Positions 1-10,655 of a stretch of DNA of 64,000 bases are shown here, piece by piece. Source of the stretch: Trichosphaerium sp. ATCC 40318 (Eukaryota > Discosea > Flabellinia > Trichosidae); contig JALMLS010000585.1 in the NCBI GenBank assembly GCA_038496445.1, forward strand, positions 1 through 64,000, written 5' to 3'. Each line of letters opens with the position of its first letter. The first letter of the stretch is position 1. The notes under the pieces are model-generated. The model worked only from the letters and a program-made list of their open reading frames with translations. It was not told the origin of the DNA and made no database searches. The position numbers were made by a program, and so were the translations under genes.

Positions 1-2245
1 AACTGGTATTCGTTGTTTGTAGAGTTTGTAATACCATTTTAAAGAAAAGTCCAAATGAGGTTTTTTGTTGGGAAGGAAATAAACTATTTTCACCCATTTT
101 CAAGTCTTATTAACCGCAAAGGAAACAGATCGTAGTAACAGCAAAGACTTGCGCAGGTGAATACTATAGCCTATGGGTTATTTTATCCTTTCAGGGTTTT
201 ATGTTTTGTTGTTGGATTCGTAACAAGTATCGTGTTATCATTGGTGTTCTTGGTATACGGCCCGTTGCCTGGTAGGTCACGACAAAAAAAAGTAAAACCA
301 AAAGCTGAGGAGTATAAATGGCCGGATGTGTCTGCGTACAAGCTACCCGCGCGTAAAACAATTCGAGTTAACTGCACGGCACGCTTTTTTTTAACAACAA
401 AAACAACAGTGACGTTCTTTTCGTTGCTAAATTTGCGCACCAGGCCGAATATCCTCCTATAAAACCAGATCTTAGTACATGGGTTGACCCTGAAAATATA
501 TTCCGCTACATTCTTGTTGTTAAAGTCTTTGAGGCCAGAAATCTTGTTGGTTCGGACTTTAACAAGGGTGCTGGCATGGATGGTGGTACGCTCTATTTTA
601 TCGTAGTTGATTTCTAACATGGCCTGGCAGCGAGCTCTGACCCTTATGTGGTTCTGCGTCTTTGTGACAGGGATGTAAAGTCGCGCACTGTAACCAAGAC
701 GTGTAATCTCAGGTACCTAAAACTTGACACGTGCAACTTCACTTGCTACTATTATTGCACTGTATCTTTCTAACGTGTAGTTAGTGGCATCAAACCTTTA
801 TCATGAAAGTAGACAACTCGCAGGAGGATGTATTATTTGTAAGGATATTTGACCAAGACAAGGAACAAGATGACAAACTTGTGCGTTAACCAAAAACCTT
901 TTGTTTTGGGGTGTAGCTTGTCGCTAATGTTAAATTGGATAGGGTAATTGTACAATAAGTTTGTGTGATTTAGAAAAAGGTGTTGAACAAAAAATGTGGG
1001 CACCTCTTAAAGGAAAGACGAGCTTTGTGTACTTTTTGCCAGGTTAACAATCTTTAGGTGTGGCGGAGACATACAAGGGAACTGTGCCAGCCACCGGCGA
1101 AATTGCGTTGAGCTTGACACTTACTGATTACAATGCTACTGTTCCGCTATCTACCTATAAGTGGTTGAAGTGGTTAAAAAAAGCATGGTGTGATTGATAC
1201 TCTTGTAAAGGAGGCACAGCGTGAAGAGAGGAGAAACAAAGAGCTCCAAATGTCACAAGCCAGCGATTTAAGCGTAGGCACATTTTTTTTGTGTTGTGTA
1301 ACTCACTCTTTTTAAACTAGCAATCACGAACTGCTACCACACAGAAACAATATACTACTGTAGTGACTATGCATAAGGGTTCTGTGATAAGGGTTGGTTA
1401 TCAAGGTTCCTCACGTTTCAGGATGAAGATAGCGAGGCGAAGCGATGGTGTGTACTAGAAGGAAGATCTATAAAATGTTTTGCAGATGATACGGTATGGA
1501 GGTGCTATAACGCTGTTTGCGGTAATTTATTGTGGTAACAGGCTTGGGAACCTTCAAAGTGATCGAATTGGATGACTCAATGCGTGCAAAGAAAGTAGCG
1601 AAGCTGATGTTTGTTATTCAAAAGGGAAAATCCAAGAAATATGCTTATGCATTCAAAGTCAGAAAAACTGTCTATCTGGAAACATGGGTCGAGCAAATCA
1701 ACAATGCAAGGAGGTTAACAGAAGGTGATTTGGTATGTGCCGGATTAGTTATTTCAGCTTGTTTTTTTCACAACTAATGATGACTTTCAGCGGCAATTAC
1801 AAGTTGATGTGGATGATGAGGATTCTTCATATGAACCACTTGATAGTCCGTCAGAAAACCGTAGCACTTTAGACAAAGGAGACGCAAGGGTAAGTGGCAC
1901 AACAAACTTTAGTGTGATTGTAACGATATTATAGGTGATGACTTTGACTTTGTAGAAGAGCAATTGGGTGTTGGCATGTCAAGTAATTCTGAGCTTGAAA
2001 GGAAGTGCCTGTGAAGCGATTGCCGGAGTATACACCATGCACTGAACCAACATGGTTGAATAACGTATTGCATCGGTAAGTAGTTTGTTTGTTCCGTGTT
2101 GTTCGATTTACATACTGTTCGTATTTAGCGTGTTTTTGCAGATGGCGTCTCTGGAAGTATTCCACAACTTTATCAAGGTGTCCATTGATCAGTCTTTTGA
2201 ATCTATAACCCCACGTCCTGCATTTTGTATGTTGTCTTAAATATC
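1..2245 (+). repeat. Left arm of a large inverted repeat
   Basis: Read as reverse complement, this segment matches 4232-6491 almost base for base (position 1 pairs with 6491, and about 2221 with 4261, a net length difference of about 10 bp). The first base of the window already lies inside the repeat, so the arm may continue to the left. Differences I could see are almost all one-base deletions in the left arm, mostly in homopolymer runs (for example A8 to A7, T9 to T8, A4 to A3, CC to C). Homology fades at about 2225-2250, inside an intron of the gene it carries. Confidence 0.95.
157..2245 (+). pseudogene. Truncated, frameshifted copy of the C2-PH-SMP lipid-transfer gene
   Basis: Left-arm copy of the gene at 2861-6319. 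It keeps the N-terminal membrane segment, the C2 domain (motif SSDPYVVLRL near 635-660), the PH domain (about 1400-1735) and the first part of the SMP domain (WLNNVLHR near 2055), then ends where the inverted repeat ends. Compared with the other arm it has one-base deletions near 201-206, 708 (NPQ of the C2 core), 1159, 1176-1182, 1750 and 2003. Each would break the frame. It also lacks the second half of the SMP domain and the SnoaL-like domain. It is therefore a dead copy, unless the deletions are consensus errors in a poorly polished contig end. The bias towards homopolymers makes that alternative real. Confidence 0.75.
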
Positions 2246-2339
2246 ATAACTGAGCTGCACACCATAATAATACATGCTTGTGCCTAACAGCACAGCCATG
2301 AAAGTAGCAAAATCTAATAAAATCGAAAAAGTAGAGGTT

Positions 2340-2620
2340 TAAGTAACCTTAACCCTAACTTTAATTTGCTTGTAGGGTATAACCCTAATTGTTATTATAA
2401 TCTATTAGGACTAAGGTTTTGGCATGTAATTGGTATCTGTGATTTAGGGCTAGGGTTAGGTTTACAGCCCTAATGGCAGATCAGATTTATTTTTTAATTG
2501 TTGATTGAGGTTAGGGTTTAGGGTTTATTGCTGCTTTTAGAGCTATGAGTTAGGACTAGGGTTACAACCCTATGTACTTTGAGCACTGCTTTAGGGTTAG
2601 GGTTGGTTTAGTTTGGATGG
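2340..2620. repeat. Degenerate interstitial telomere-like TTAGGG/CCCTAA tract
   Basis: Contains repeated AACCCTAA and TTAGGGTTTAGGG-like words separated by unrelated sequence, in both orientations: CCCTAA at about 2353 and 2380; TTAGGG-type at about 2453, 2510-2530, 2562 and 2591-2607; CCCTAA-type again near 2468 and 2572. It lies just beyond the point where the left gene copy is cut off. I read it as decayed telomeric or subtelomeric sequence. The rest of 2246-2860 holds no gene that I can support. Confidence 0.7.
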
Positions 2621-2860
2621 CTGCCTTTTACCTTTTTTTGTAGTTTAAGGCTTGGTGTTCCTTATTGTTAATTATTTTTAATCACTTTCTATTTTTCTAT
2701 TTTTTAGGCTAATATTGGTTTTATTAACAAGTATTGTTATCATACTGTTCACAAATACATGGCAGCAATGTTAAATTAATTGATAAGTTTTTGTAAACAA
2801 AAAACAAATTAACATATTATCATTGTTGTTTCAAATTACTTGTTACACAAAATACAAAGT

Positions 2861-5800
2861 TTAGTTTAATAGTTTGTACAAGGATCGTGGATTAATAAAA
2901 TTCCAGAATTCAGTTACATTTTGATTACTTTTGTCAAATTTTAACATTACAACACCATGTAGAATACGCTCTACACCAGATGGCTGATAATCCCACAAAG
3001 GCCCTTATTTAAAACAGTTAGTTCCTTACTTGCACACCAGAGTGACTTACGTTTATGTGTGCCCTTGGCAACATAACGTGCTGTTATACAGTAACTCTGC
3101 CATGCAACCTCATCTGCAATTGTGAAGCTAAGGTCGGGGAATGCAGTGCGCAACTCTACTACAAACTTCTTTATAGCTGCTCGACCATGAAGTATAACAT
3201 TAATAGGTAGTACACCATGTACATTACACTCTTCAAGGAATAACTCATCAATGACTGTAAAACAAACAAATTTAGCACTAACACAAACACAGCGGCAGCT
3301 AAGCTACCAACTCTAGTACTTACTTTCGAGATCGCCAAGGTTAACCGCCCTTGATATGAACATCTTTAAATGATACTTACGGGCAATAGCATCAGGCGTA
3401 TCTTGTCGTATCTTATCCTCAGGTATTGGAGCGTCTTTTAATTTAGGCATCTCTGGTTTTTTTACGGCCGCTGAAGACGATGTAGCCAACTGCCCAGACG
3501 AAGCGCTTGACAGCTGGCGCCTAGAAGCTTCTTTTGTTTGTGTGATTGCCCTTGTTGGTTTGTGGCCCTATTTATGTAAACGTTAACATTTACCTACATT
3601 TCATTGTTACAAGAAAAACTTACCTCCATAATTTCAACCTCAGGTGCAATACCTGGGAATGGTATGTACATGCGTATACCCTTAGGATATACCAAGTAAT
3701 CATTTACAACCTTTGTAAGGATTCTACGAACACACTGTGAGTTCGGCCATTACTTAGAAACAATGTACCTGTGCAAGAGGCTCTTGAATTGAGGAAGCCT
3801 CCGACCACCTGCAGTTATTTCTACATTAAGATCAAACTCAGGTTTACGGACTAATCGCATTTCCCATTTTCCATTAATATCCTCAGGCATGAGTATATGA
3901 AGCTACATGTATCTCAACAATGTGAAGCAATGTCAAAGCAAATAGTAAAACGTTTATGAAAAAAAGAAAAAAAAAGGAATTGTAACGTACTGTGCCAACC
4001 AAACTCTTAACTGTAACAGTTGCAACTACCTTTAATCGACGTGCACGAAGCTTTAATACAATAGACAATACAGCGCTTAAGCTGCCTCTATAGTCTATAT
4101 CTGTTTCAACTACAAGTTCACCGGTTTGTAGGTAGTCTGCTTTCGTATTTTTAAGCGAAAATATCTTGGTTCCCCAATTGAATTCCAGAATATGCATCTC
4201 TCCCTACACCGGCAGTTAGTTATGCTCTAGTTATGACATTTAAGACAACATACAAGAATAGCAGGACGTGGGGTTATAGATTCAAAAGACTGATCAATGG
4301 ACACCTTGATAAAGTTGTGGAATACTTCCAGAGACGCCATCTGCAAAAACACGCTAAATACGAACAGTATGTAAATCGAACAACACGGAACAAACAAACT
4401 ACTTACCGATGCAATACGTTATTCAACCATGTTGGTTCAGTGCATGGTGTATACTCCGGCAATCGCTTCACAGGCACTTCCTTTTCAAGCTCAGAATTAC
4501 TTGACATGCCAACACCCAATTGCTCTTCTACAAAGTCAAAGTCATCACCCTATAATATCGTTACAATCACACTAAAGTTTGTTGTGCCACTTACCCTTGC
4601 GTCTCCTTTGTCTAAAGTGCTACGGTTTTCTGACGGACTATCAAGTGGTTCATATGAAGAATCCTCATCATCCACATCAACTTGTAATTGCCGCTGAAAG
4701 TCATCATTAGTTGTGAAAAAAAACAAGCTGAAATAACTGTTCCGGCACATACCAAATCAGCTTCTGTTAACCTCCTTGCATTGTTGATTTGCTCGACCCA
4801 TGTTTCCAGATAGACAGTTTTTCTGACTTTGAATGCATAAGCATATTTCTTGGATTTTCCCTTTTGAATAACAAACATCAGCTTCGCTACTTTCTTTGCA
4901 CGCATTGAGTCATCCAATTCGATCACTTTGAAGGGTTCCCAAGCCTGTTACCACAATAAATTACCGCAAACAGCGTTATAGCACCTCCATACCGTATCAT
5001 CTGCAAAACATTTTATAGATCTTCCTTCTAGTACACACCATCGCTTCGCCTCGCTATCTTCATCCTGAAACGTGAGGAACCCTTGATAACCAACCCTTAT
5101 CACAGAACCCTTATGCATAGTCACTACAGTAGTATATTGTTTCTGTGTGGTAGCAGTTCGTGATTGCTAGTTTAAAAAGAGTGAGTTACACAACACAAAA
5201 AAAAATGTGCCTACGCTTAAATCGCTGGCTTGTGACATTTGGAGCTCTTTGTTTCTCCTCTCTTCACGCTGTGCCTCCTTTACAAGAGTATCAATCACAC
5301 CATGCTTTTTTTTAACCACTTCAACCACTTTATAGGTAGATAGCGGAACAGTAGCATTGTAATCAGTAAGTGTCAAGCTCAACGCAATTTCGCCGGTGGC
5401 TGGCACAGTTCCCTTGTATGTCTCCGCCACACCTAAAGATTGTTAACCTGGCAAAAAGTACACAAAGCTCGTCTTTCCTTTAAGAGGTGCCCACATTTTT
5501 TGTTCAACACCTTTTTCTAAATCACACAAACTTATTGTACAATTACCCTATCCAATTTAACATTAGCGACAAGCTACACCCCAAAACAAAAGGTTTTTGG
5601 TTAACGCACAAGTTTGTCATCTTGTTCCTTGTCTTGGTCAAATATCCTTACAAATAATACATCCTCCTGCGAGTTGTCTACTTTCATGATAAAGGTTTGA
5701 TGCCACTAACTACACGTTAGAAAGATACAGTGCAATAATAGTAGCAAGTGAAGTTGCACGTGTCAAGTTTTAGGTACCTGAGGATTACACGTCTTGGTTA

Positions 5801-6319
5801 CAGTGCGCGACTTTACATCCCTGTCACAAAGACGCAGAACCACATAAGGGTCAGAGCTCGCTGCCAGGCCATGTTAGAAATCAACTACGATAAAATAGAG
5901 CGTACCACCATCCATGCCAGCACCCTTGTTAAAGTCCGAACCAACAAGATTTCTGGCCTCAAAGACTTTAACAACAAGAATGTAGCGGAATATATTTTCA
6001 GGGTCAACCCATGTACTAAGATCTGGTTTTATAGGAGGATATTCGGCCTGGTGCGCAAATTTAGCAACGAAAAGAACGTCACTGTTGTTTTTGTTGTTAA
6101 AAAAAAGCGTGCCGTGCAGTTAACTCGAATTGTTTTACGCGCGGGTAGCTTGTACGCAGACACATCCGGCCATTTATACTCCTCAGCTTTTGGTTTTACT
6201 TTTTTTTGTCGTGACCTACCAGGCAACGGGCCGTATACCAAGAACACCAATGATAACACGATACTTGTTACGAATCCAACAACAAAACAGATAAACCCTG
6301 AAAGGATAAAATAACCCAT
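2861..6319 (-). CDS. Membrane-anchored lipid-transfer protein: TM-C2-PH-SMP-SnoaL-like
   Basis: Many-exon gene starting at the ATG at 6319. Domains in order: an N-terminal hydrophobic helix (about residues 3-30); a C2 domain with calcium-type acidic loops (GSDFNKASSDPYV and FDQDKEQDD); a PH domain with the closing helix Trp (ETWVEQINNARR); an SMP lipid-tube domain beginning PTWLNNVLHR and continuing through TDIDYRGSLSAVLS to an RMYIPFPG-like end; a Ser/Lys-rich linker; and a C-terminal SnoaL-like fold (LRTAFPDLSFTIADEV, then VERILHGVVMLKF). SMP proteins move lipids at ER contact sites. TM-PH-SMP resembles Nvj2/TEX2, while C2 recalls tricalbins. A C2 before PH-SMP and the SnoaL tail are unusual. 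Splicing is traced by phase, including a 34-nt intron near 3750, a 26-nt intron at 3004-3029 and a possible 15-nt intron at 5433-5447. One join in the C2 domain (about 5525-5565) does not resolve, so a frameshift there is possible. The final exon ends at TAA 2861-2863. Confidence 0.75.
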
Positions 6320-6491
6320 AGGCTATAGTATTCACCTGCGCAAGTCTTTGCTGTTACTACGATCTGTTTCCTTTGCGGTTAATAAGACTTGAAAATGGGT
6401 GAAAATAGTTTATTTCCTTCCCAACAAAAAACCTCATTTGGACTTTTCTTTAAAATGGTATTACAAACTCTACAAACAACGAATACCAGTT
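4232..6491 (-). repeat. Right arm of the large inverted repeat
   Basis: Reverse-complement partner of 1-2245. This arm keeps the reading frames open where the left arm is shifted, so it looks like the functional or correctly sequenced version. It contains the first two thirds of the C2-PH-SMP gene. Its outer edge at about 6491 is followed by unique sequence leading to the RPN8 gene. Confidence 0.95.
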
Positions 6492-6614
6492 GTTTGTCGC
6501 TAACTCCACAGTTCAGCCCACAACCAACCACCCAACGCGAATTTCTTTTTTTTTTGAAGAGTTTTTTGTTTTAATGTTGATGTAAACAAACACATATACT
6601 GGTGCGCAGGAAAG

Positions 6615-8086
6615 CTATTTCTTTTCCTTGTCTTTTACGTCTTCAACTTTTTTCTCGCCATCTTTGTCTGCCTTGGCCTTATCAGTTTTGTCTTCTTTTG
6701 GTTTCTCTGGTTCTTCAAGCTTCCTCTCAGCCTCTTGATTGTCCAACTGGAAGATACATGAGCAAAACGTACATACGGAAACAGAAGGAATTTTACAATT
6801 ACAATGACAAAAGATATGGATAATACTCTTGGAATCAAACTAGTGTACCTTATTATTGATGAGGTTGTGTAGCGCTATGATTGATCGAATGATTGAAGCA
6901 ATGTAGATAGCGACAAGTTGATCATTTGTTTGCACATTGAAGGCGCGTAGTAGGGTAGGATCCTGCAAGTTAGGCAATAAATTAAATATTTCTTGAATAT
7001 GATTCAGGATCTACAAAGTAAATGAGTAAACGAAGAAGTGAAATGAAGGGGTGTCAAAATTTTTCGTCGAGCAAGTTAAACCCATATCTGAGCGTAGTAC
7101 CGTTTGATTTATTGGTAACTTTTTGGCAGCTACATCTTCCAAGTATGTGCGCATTTTGCCCAAACGCTCAATGAGACTCTTTAATGATACAATCTTTTGA
7201 GAGATTGTAGTAGACAATGTAGAGATGTTTGTATCTTTGACATCCCTGAGAAGATGCTCAACACCTACTTCTTCTACCTCAAGAGCGCCTACCATAGAGG
7301 CAATGTGATTGAAGCGTTCAGAAGAGGAACCATCCTAATCCAAACTAGTTAACAAACGAACCATACACACGGGTTTAATTTTGCAATTAAAAAAAAAATG
7401 GCGTCTTCAGTAATTTAGAGTTCCTGCCGTGTGCTTGGTGGTTGCGTTTATAAATTGCTAAGTTGGTTTTTTTTTTTTTGCACTATCAGCGCTGTGGTAA
7501 AAATTTGGGCTGATCGTAAACGGTTTGCGTATTATGTAGCGCAATAACGCACCTCGTTTGCTTCTATTTTAGTGATGTAACCTTTGGTAGGGAGACCAAT
7601 TTCCTTCTTTATATCTATAATTACGAATGTAGGCGTCTTGAGGTACTTTTTGAACAAGCCGTGAATAGCGAGATCAGATTGTTTAATTTGAGGTCCTGAA
7701 CTGTACCAACCTACAATGCGCTCCTTGGCTAACGTGGATTTAGCGTCTAAGAAGAAACACTAAAGTTTTGTTGGCCACCGCACCATTTACTTTTTTAAAC
7801 ATCTCCCACATCTGCTCGTGAAAGAAGTGATCCAAGAACCATACTTTTGGGTTGCTATCATCTTCTTCAAAAGGTACTAAAACGTATAACGTTACTATAC
7901 GCTGTAAACGGCTTCACTCGTACCTGCGTATGAATTGGTGACGTCAACGACACCTTTAGACTGTGATCCAAGCAAAACGCCCACAACGCGTTTTTTAGTA
8001 TCACGCGCAATACGATTGTAGTGATCCACAACACTCAATAATACAATTGGGTGAATTACCACCATCGAAGGAGTAGTTTGCGACAT
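6615..8086 (-). CDS. PSMD7: 26S proteasome non-ATPase subunit RPN8 (MPN- domain)
   Basis: Lid subunit of the 26S proteasome, structural partner of the deubiquitinase RPN11. The ATG at 8086 gives [20 protein letters not shown], matching the family start. Six exons join in phase. They cover the MPN core ([10 protein letters not shown], then VWFLDHFF and [11 protein letters not shown]), the linker and helical C-terminus ([30 protein letters not shown]) and a Lys/Glu-rich tail ending at TAG 6615-6617. The JAMM metal-binding His pair is absent, and the usual WYHTGP is WYSSGP, which fits the catalytically dead RPN8 branch rather than RPN11. Introns are 45-212 nt; the longest is about 7341-7552. Identity is secure; exon borders are by eye. 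Confidence 0.93.
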
Positions 8087-8535
8087 GTTGAAAAGAGAGT
8101 TTTGTTCTTTGATTTTTTTTTTTTGGTGGAAAACGGTTGACAAATCTAATCTAACTTTTTTTTTTCTTCTTCTCAGTCTTTTATGCTTTGTGACAACCAA
8201 GGAAAACGGCAACAACTACTTGACTTTAACAATCTCTAGGGTGTATGTAGTTTAACGTTTATTGAGTGGACGCATAATAATCACGTGCGAGTGGCGTGTT
8301 TTTTGTGATGGAACGTACGAATACATTACACATTTTGTAGCTCTTTGCTGTGCTACTGGACATTGTTTGTTTTATATACAAAAGAGCCCACCTAACGCCA
8401 AGAAAATCAAAATTGGGAGCGGTGGCGAAAAAGGTGACACCACAAGAAATAAGGTAGGGTATTGAAGCATTCTCTATCGCCTGTGTCTTATTTGGGTCTG
8501 TTTTGAGAACAAGAAGGAGTGCCAGAATACGAGCA

Positions 8536-9409
8536 CTATTTGTTGTTCCCCTGTTGTGTTTGTGAAAACGTGGTGTTATTGGTTGTGTCTGTAGGTAGTG
8601 AGCTAACACTGCTAGATATGGACTGAATAGTTTGCTCTAACTGGTGCCGTTGATGTTCAAGGCGACCCTTTTTGAATAAAGTTAGTGCCAAAATATGCGA
8701 GTAGGGAAGCAACGAGATAAAAATTGGTGTTTTGATTGTTTTTAGTAAAAAAATATAATTTTATCTAGTATGTGACCACAATAGGAAATCAGACACTCAC
8801 CAGTTCTTCACGTAGCTGATTAGGATCTCTTGTGTCGTTAGGGGCTGTGTTTTGTGGCTTTTGTGTAGGGTCTATGTTTTTTCGCCTTTCCAGCTCTGCT
8901 ATTCTGGCTTGCAATCTGGTCATGTCATCTAGTAGCACGTGAGGAAACGATGAGAACGTATGACACGTTTTAACATTTGTATTGTGTGAGTTATTGTAGT
9001 TTTTCATACATTCCAAACTGCTGGCTTTAAAAACAATTACCTTGTACCACAGCTAGGTTACCGCGTATTGTACGTAAGTGGCTCAATACTTCCGCTAACT
9101 ACAGCTCGTTAGACGTCGTTTTACAGAAGTAAGTGGAGGCCTAGGAAATTTTTTTTCCTTATGGCACTCGCGAAATGTTGGCCTGCGTACTGTTTTAACC
9201 GTGTTTGTGGCTTGATTTGTGTTGTTGTTTGGCTCCATTGTTTTTCTTCCCACTCTACCAAATAACGCTTCAATAACAGGCCAAAGGCGGTGGTATACTC
9301 TCCAAAGTAGGCGAGGGCGCACCAGCCACTCCTTTGAGGTTTTTCCTGGTGTAGCGAATGATGAATTTGGTTGATAAATTTGGCTGTTTTCGGTCGAATT
9401 TTTACTCAT
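8536..9409 (-). CDS. Uncharacterised small coiled-coil protein
   Basis: Starts at ATG 9409 (MSKNSTENSQIYQPNSS) and ends at TAG 8536-8538. Four exons join in phase. The first intron is only 26 nt (9099-9124), the second about 110 nt, and the third about 140 nt. The N-terminal 100 residues are basic with a tryptophan-rich patch (RPRLLWRVYHRLWPVIEALF). A coiled coil follows (LSHLRTIRGNLAVVQDDMT...LQARIAELERR), then a short Ser/Thr/Gln-rich tail. I do not recognise the family. The size and layout would suit a scaffold or kinetochore/BLOC-type subunit, but that is a guess. It is divergent to UXT with 257 bp between start codons. Confidence 0.6.
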
Positions 9410-9666
9410 TTTTCGGAGTTCAAAATAAAAAAATAATATGATGGTCAACTTATTTTATGTACGAACATGCAAACCAACCGGACCCTTATTATTTGGATAC
9501 CCGATTACATGCACATTTGCAATTAAAATGACCGAAAAAAAAAAAGAAAAAAAAAACCATATTCCCCGAGTCTTACCACATTTTACTTTTGTTTGAAAAT
9601 CACATCTTGCATTACACCGTCTACACTTTGTTTGAGGGCGTTATTCTGCAAATCTCACGCTCAAAC

Positions 9667-10405
9667 ATGAACGAAAAAATAGAGCAGTACGAGCGCTTTA
9701 TTAATGAACAATTAAAGAATGATTTGGAAAAAATACTTTTTTCTCGCGATGCGTTGTACAAAGAGCTTGGAGACTAGTGCGTGGTTCAGAATTAGTGTTA
9801 AATTTTCTTTTTTTTGCTGCTAGCGCTAAAAGTAAAAATTACACCTAGTTTGGAGTTGCGCAACAATATAGAGCTCATAAAAACACAAAATCTGACTTCT
9901 CTAGAAACTAGAGTGAATTTAGGTTCAGACTTCTACGTAGACGCTAAAATGTACGAAATACTTCTTTCCACGCGTAAAATAACTAGTTTCGATGCCTTTT
10001 GTGCTAATTAGGCCATAGTCCTGACACAACCTACGTATATGTACTAGTGGGGCTCGGATTCCACGTACAGATGACATTAGATGAGGTTTGATTGCAATTA
10101 TGAACATTTGACAACTTTTCACGCTTTTTTGAGAACTTTGTCGTCATGCCCTGATTTTGGGAAAATCTGCTTTAAACAAGAATTGCAAAATAACTAATCT
10201 TAGGCACAAAAATTCATACAAGAGAAAGAAAATGCTTTAAACAAGTAAGGGGACCTATTACCTTTTTTTATACTCGCAAGTACTACTCTATTTTTTAACA
10301 CTTGGTAGAGAAATAGAGCAAGTCACACAACAATCATTGGGTGTTAAAATGCGTATTAAGACGGTACAACAAAATTACTGCGGGCCTTATTATTGTTTTG
10401 TGTAG
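9667..10405 (+). CDS. UXT: UXT-like alpha-prefoldin
   Basis: Ubiquitously expressed transcript protein, an alpha-class prefoldin-like subunit of URI/R2TP-type assemblies. The ATG at 9667 gives NEKIEQYERFINEQLKNDL, matching the first helix of animal UXT. Downstream exons join in phase to give YLELRNNIELIK, the diagnostic VNLGSDFYVDAKIPDTTYV hairpin, GLGFHVQMTLDEAQKFI and the second helix. Introns start at about 9776, 9949, 10092 and 10248. The C-terminal end is uncertain: reading straight on gives TAG at 10403-10405, while one more intron would give TAG at 10436-10438. Coding potential and the match are strong despite short exons. Confidence 0.85.
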
Positions 10406-10655
10406 CTAAATACTGTTTGTAGATGTATGGATATATAGCCCAGCTTATGGGGTTAAACCCAACAAATTGACGGAGTAGATAATGTGCCGAAAAAAAAAAA
10501 AAGTCGGGAATACCAAATTAGGATGTATTAGGCTCCTGTTGTAAGTATGAAAGTGTACATTTACCGTGTAAAATCCCGAACATGAAATTAAAATAATGAG
10601 CTCGTAGACACCGTAATAAAAAAAGGCAGTTGACCCTCAAAGCATTGTTTATTTT

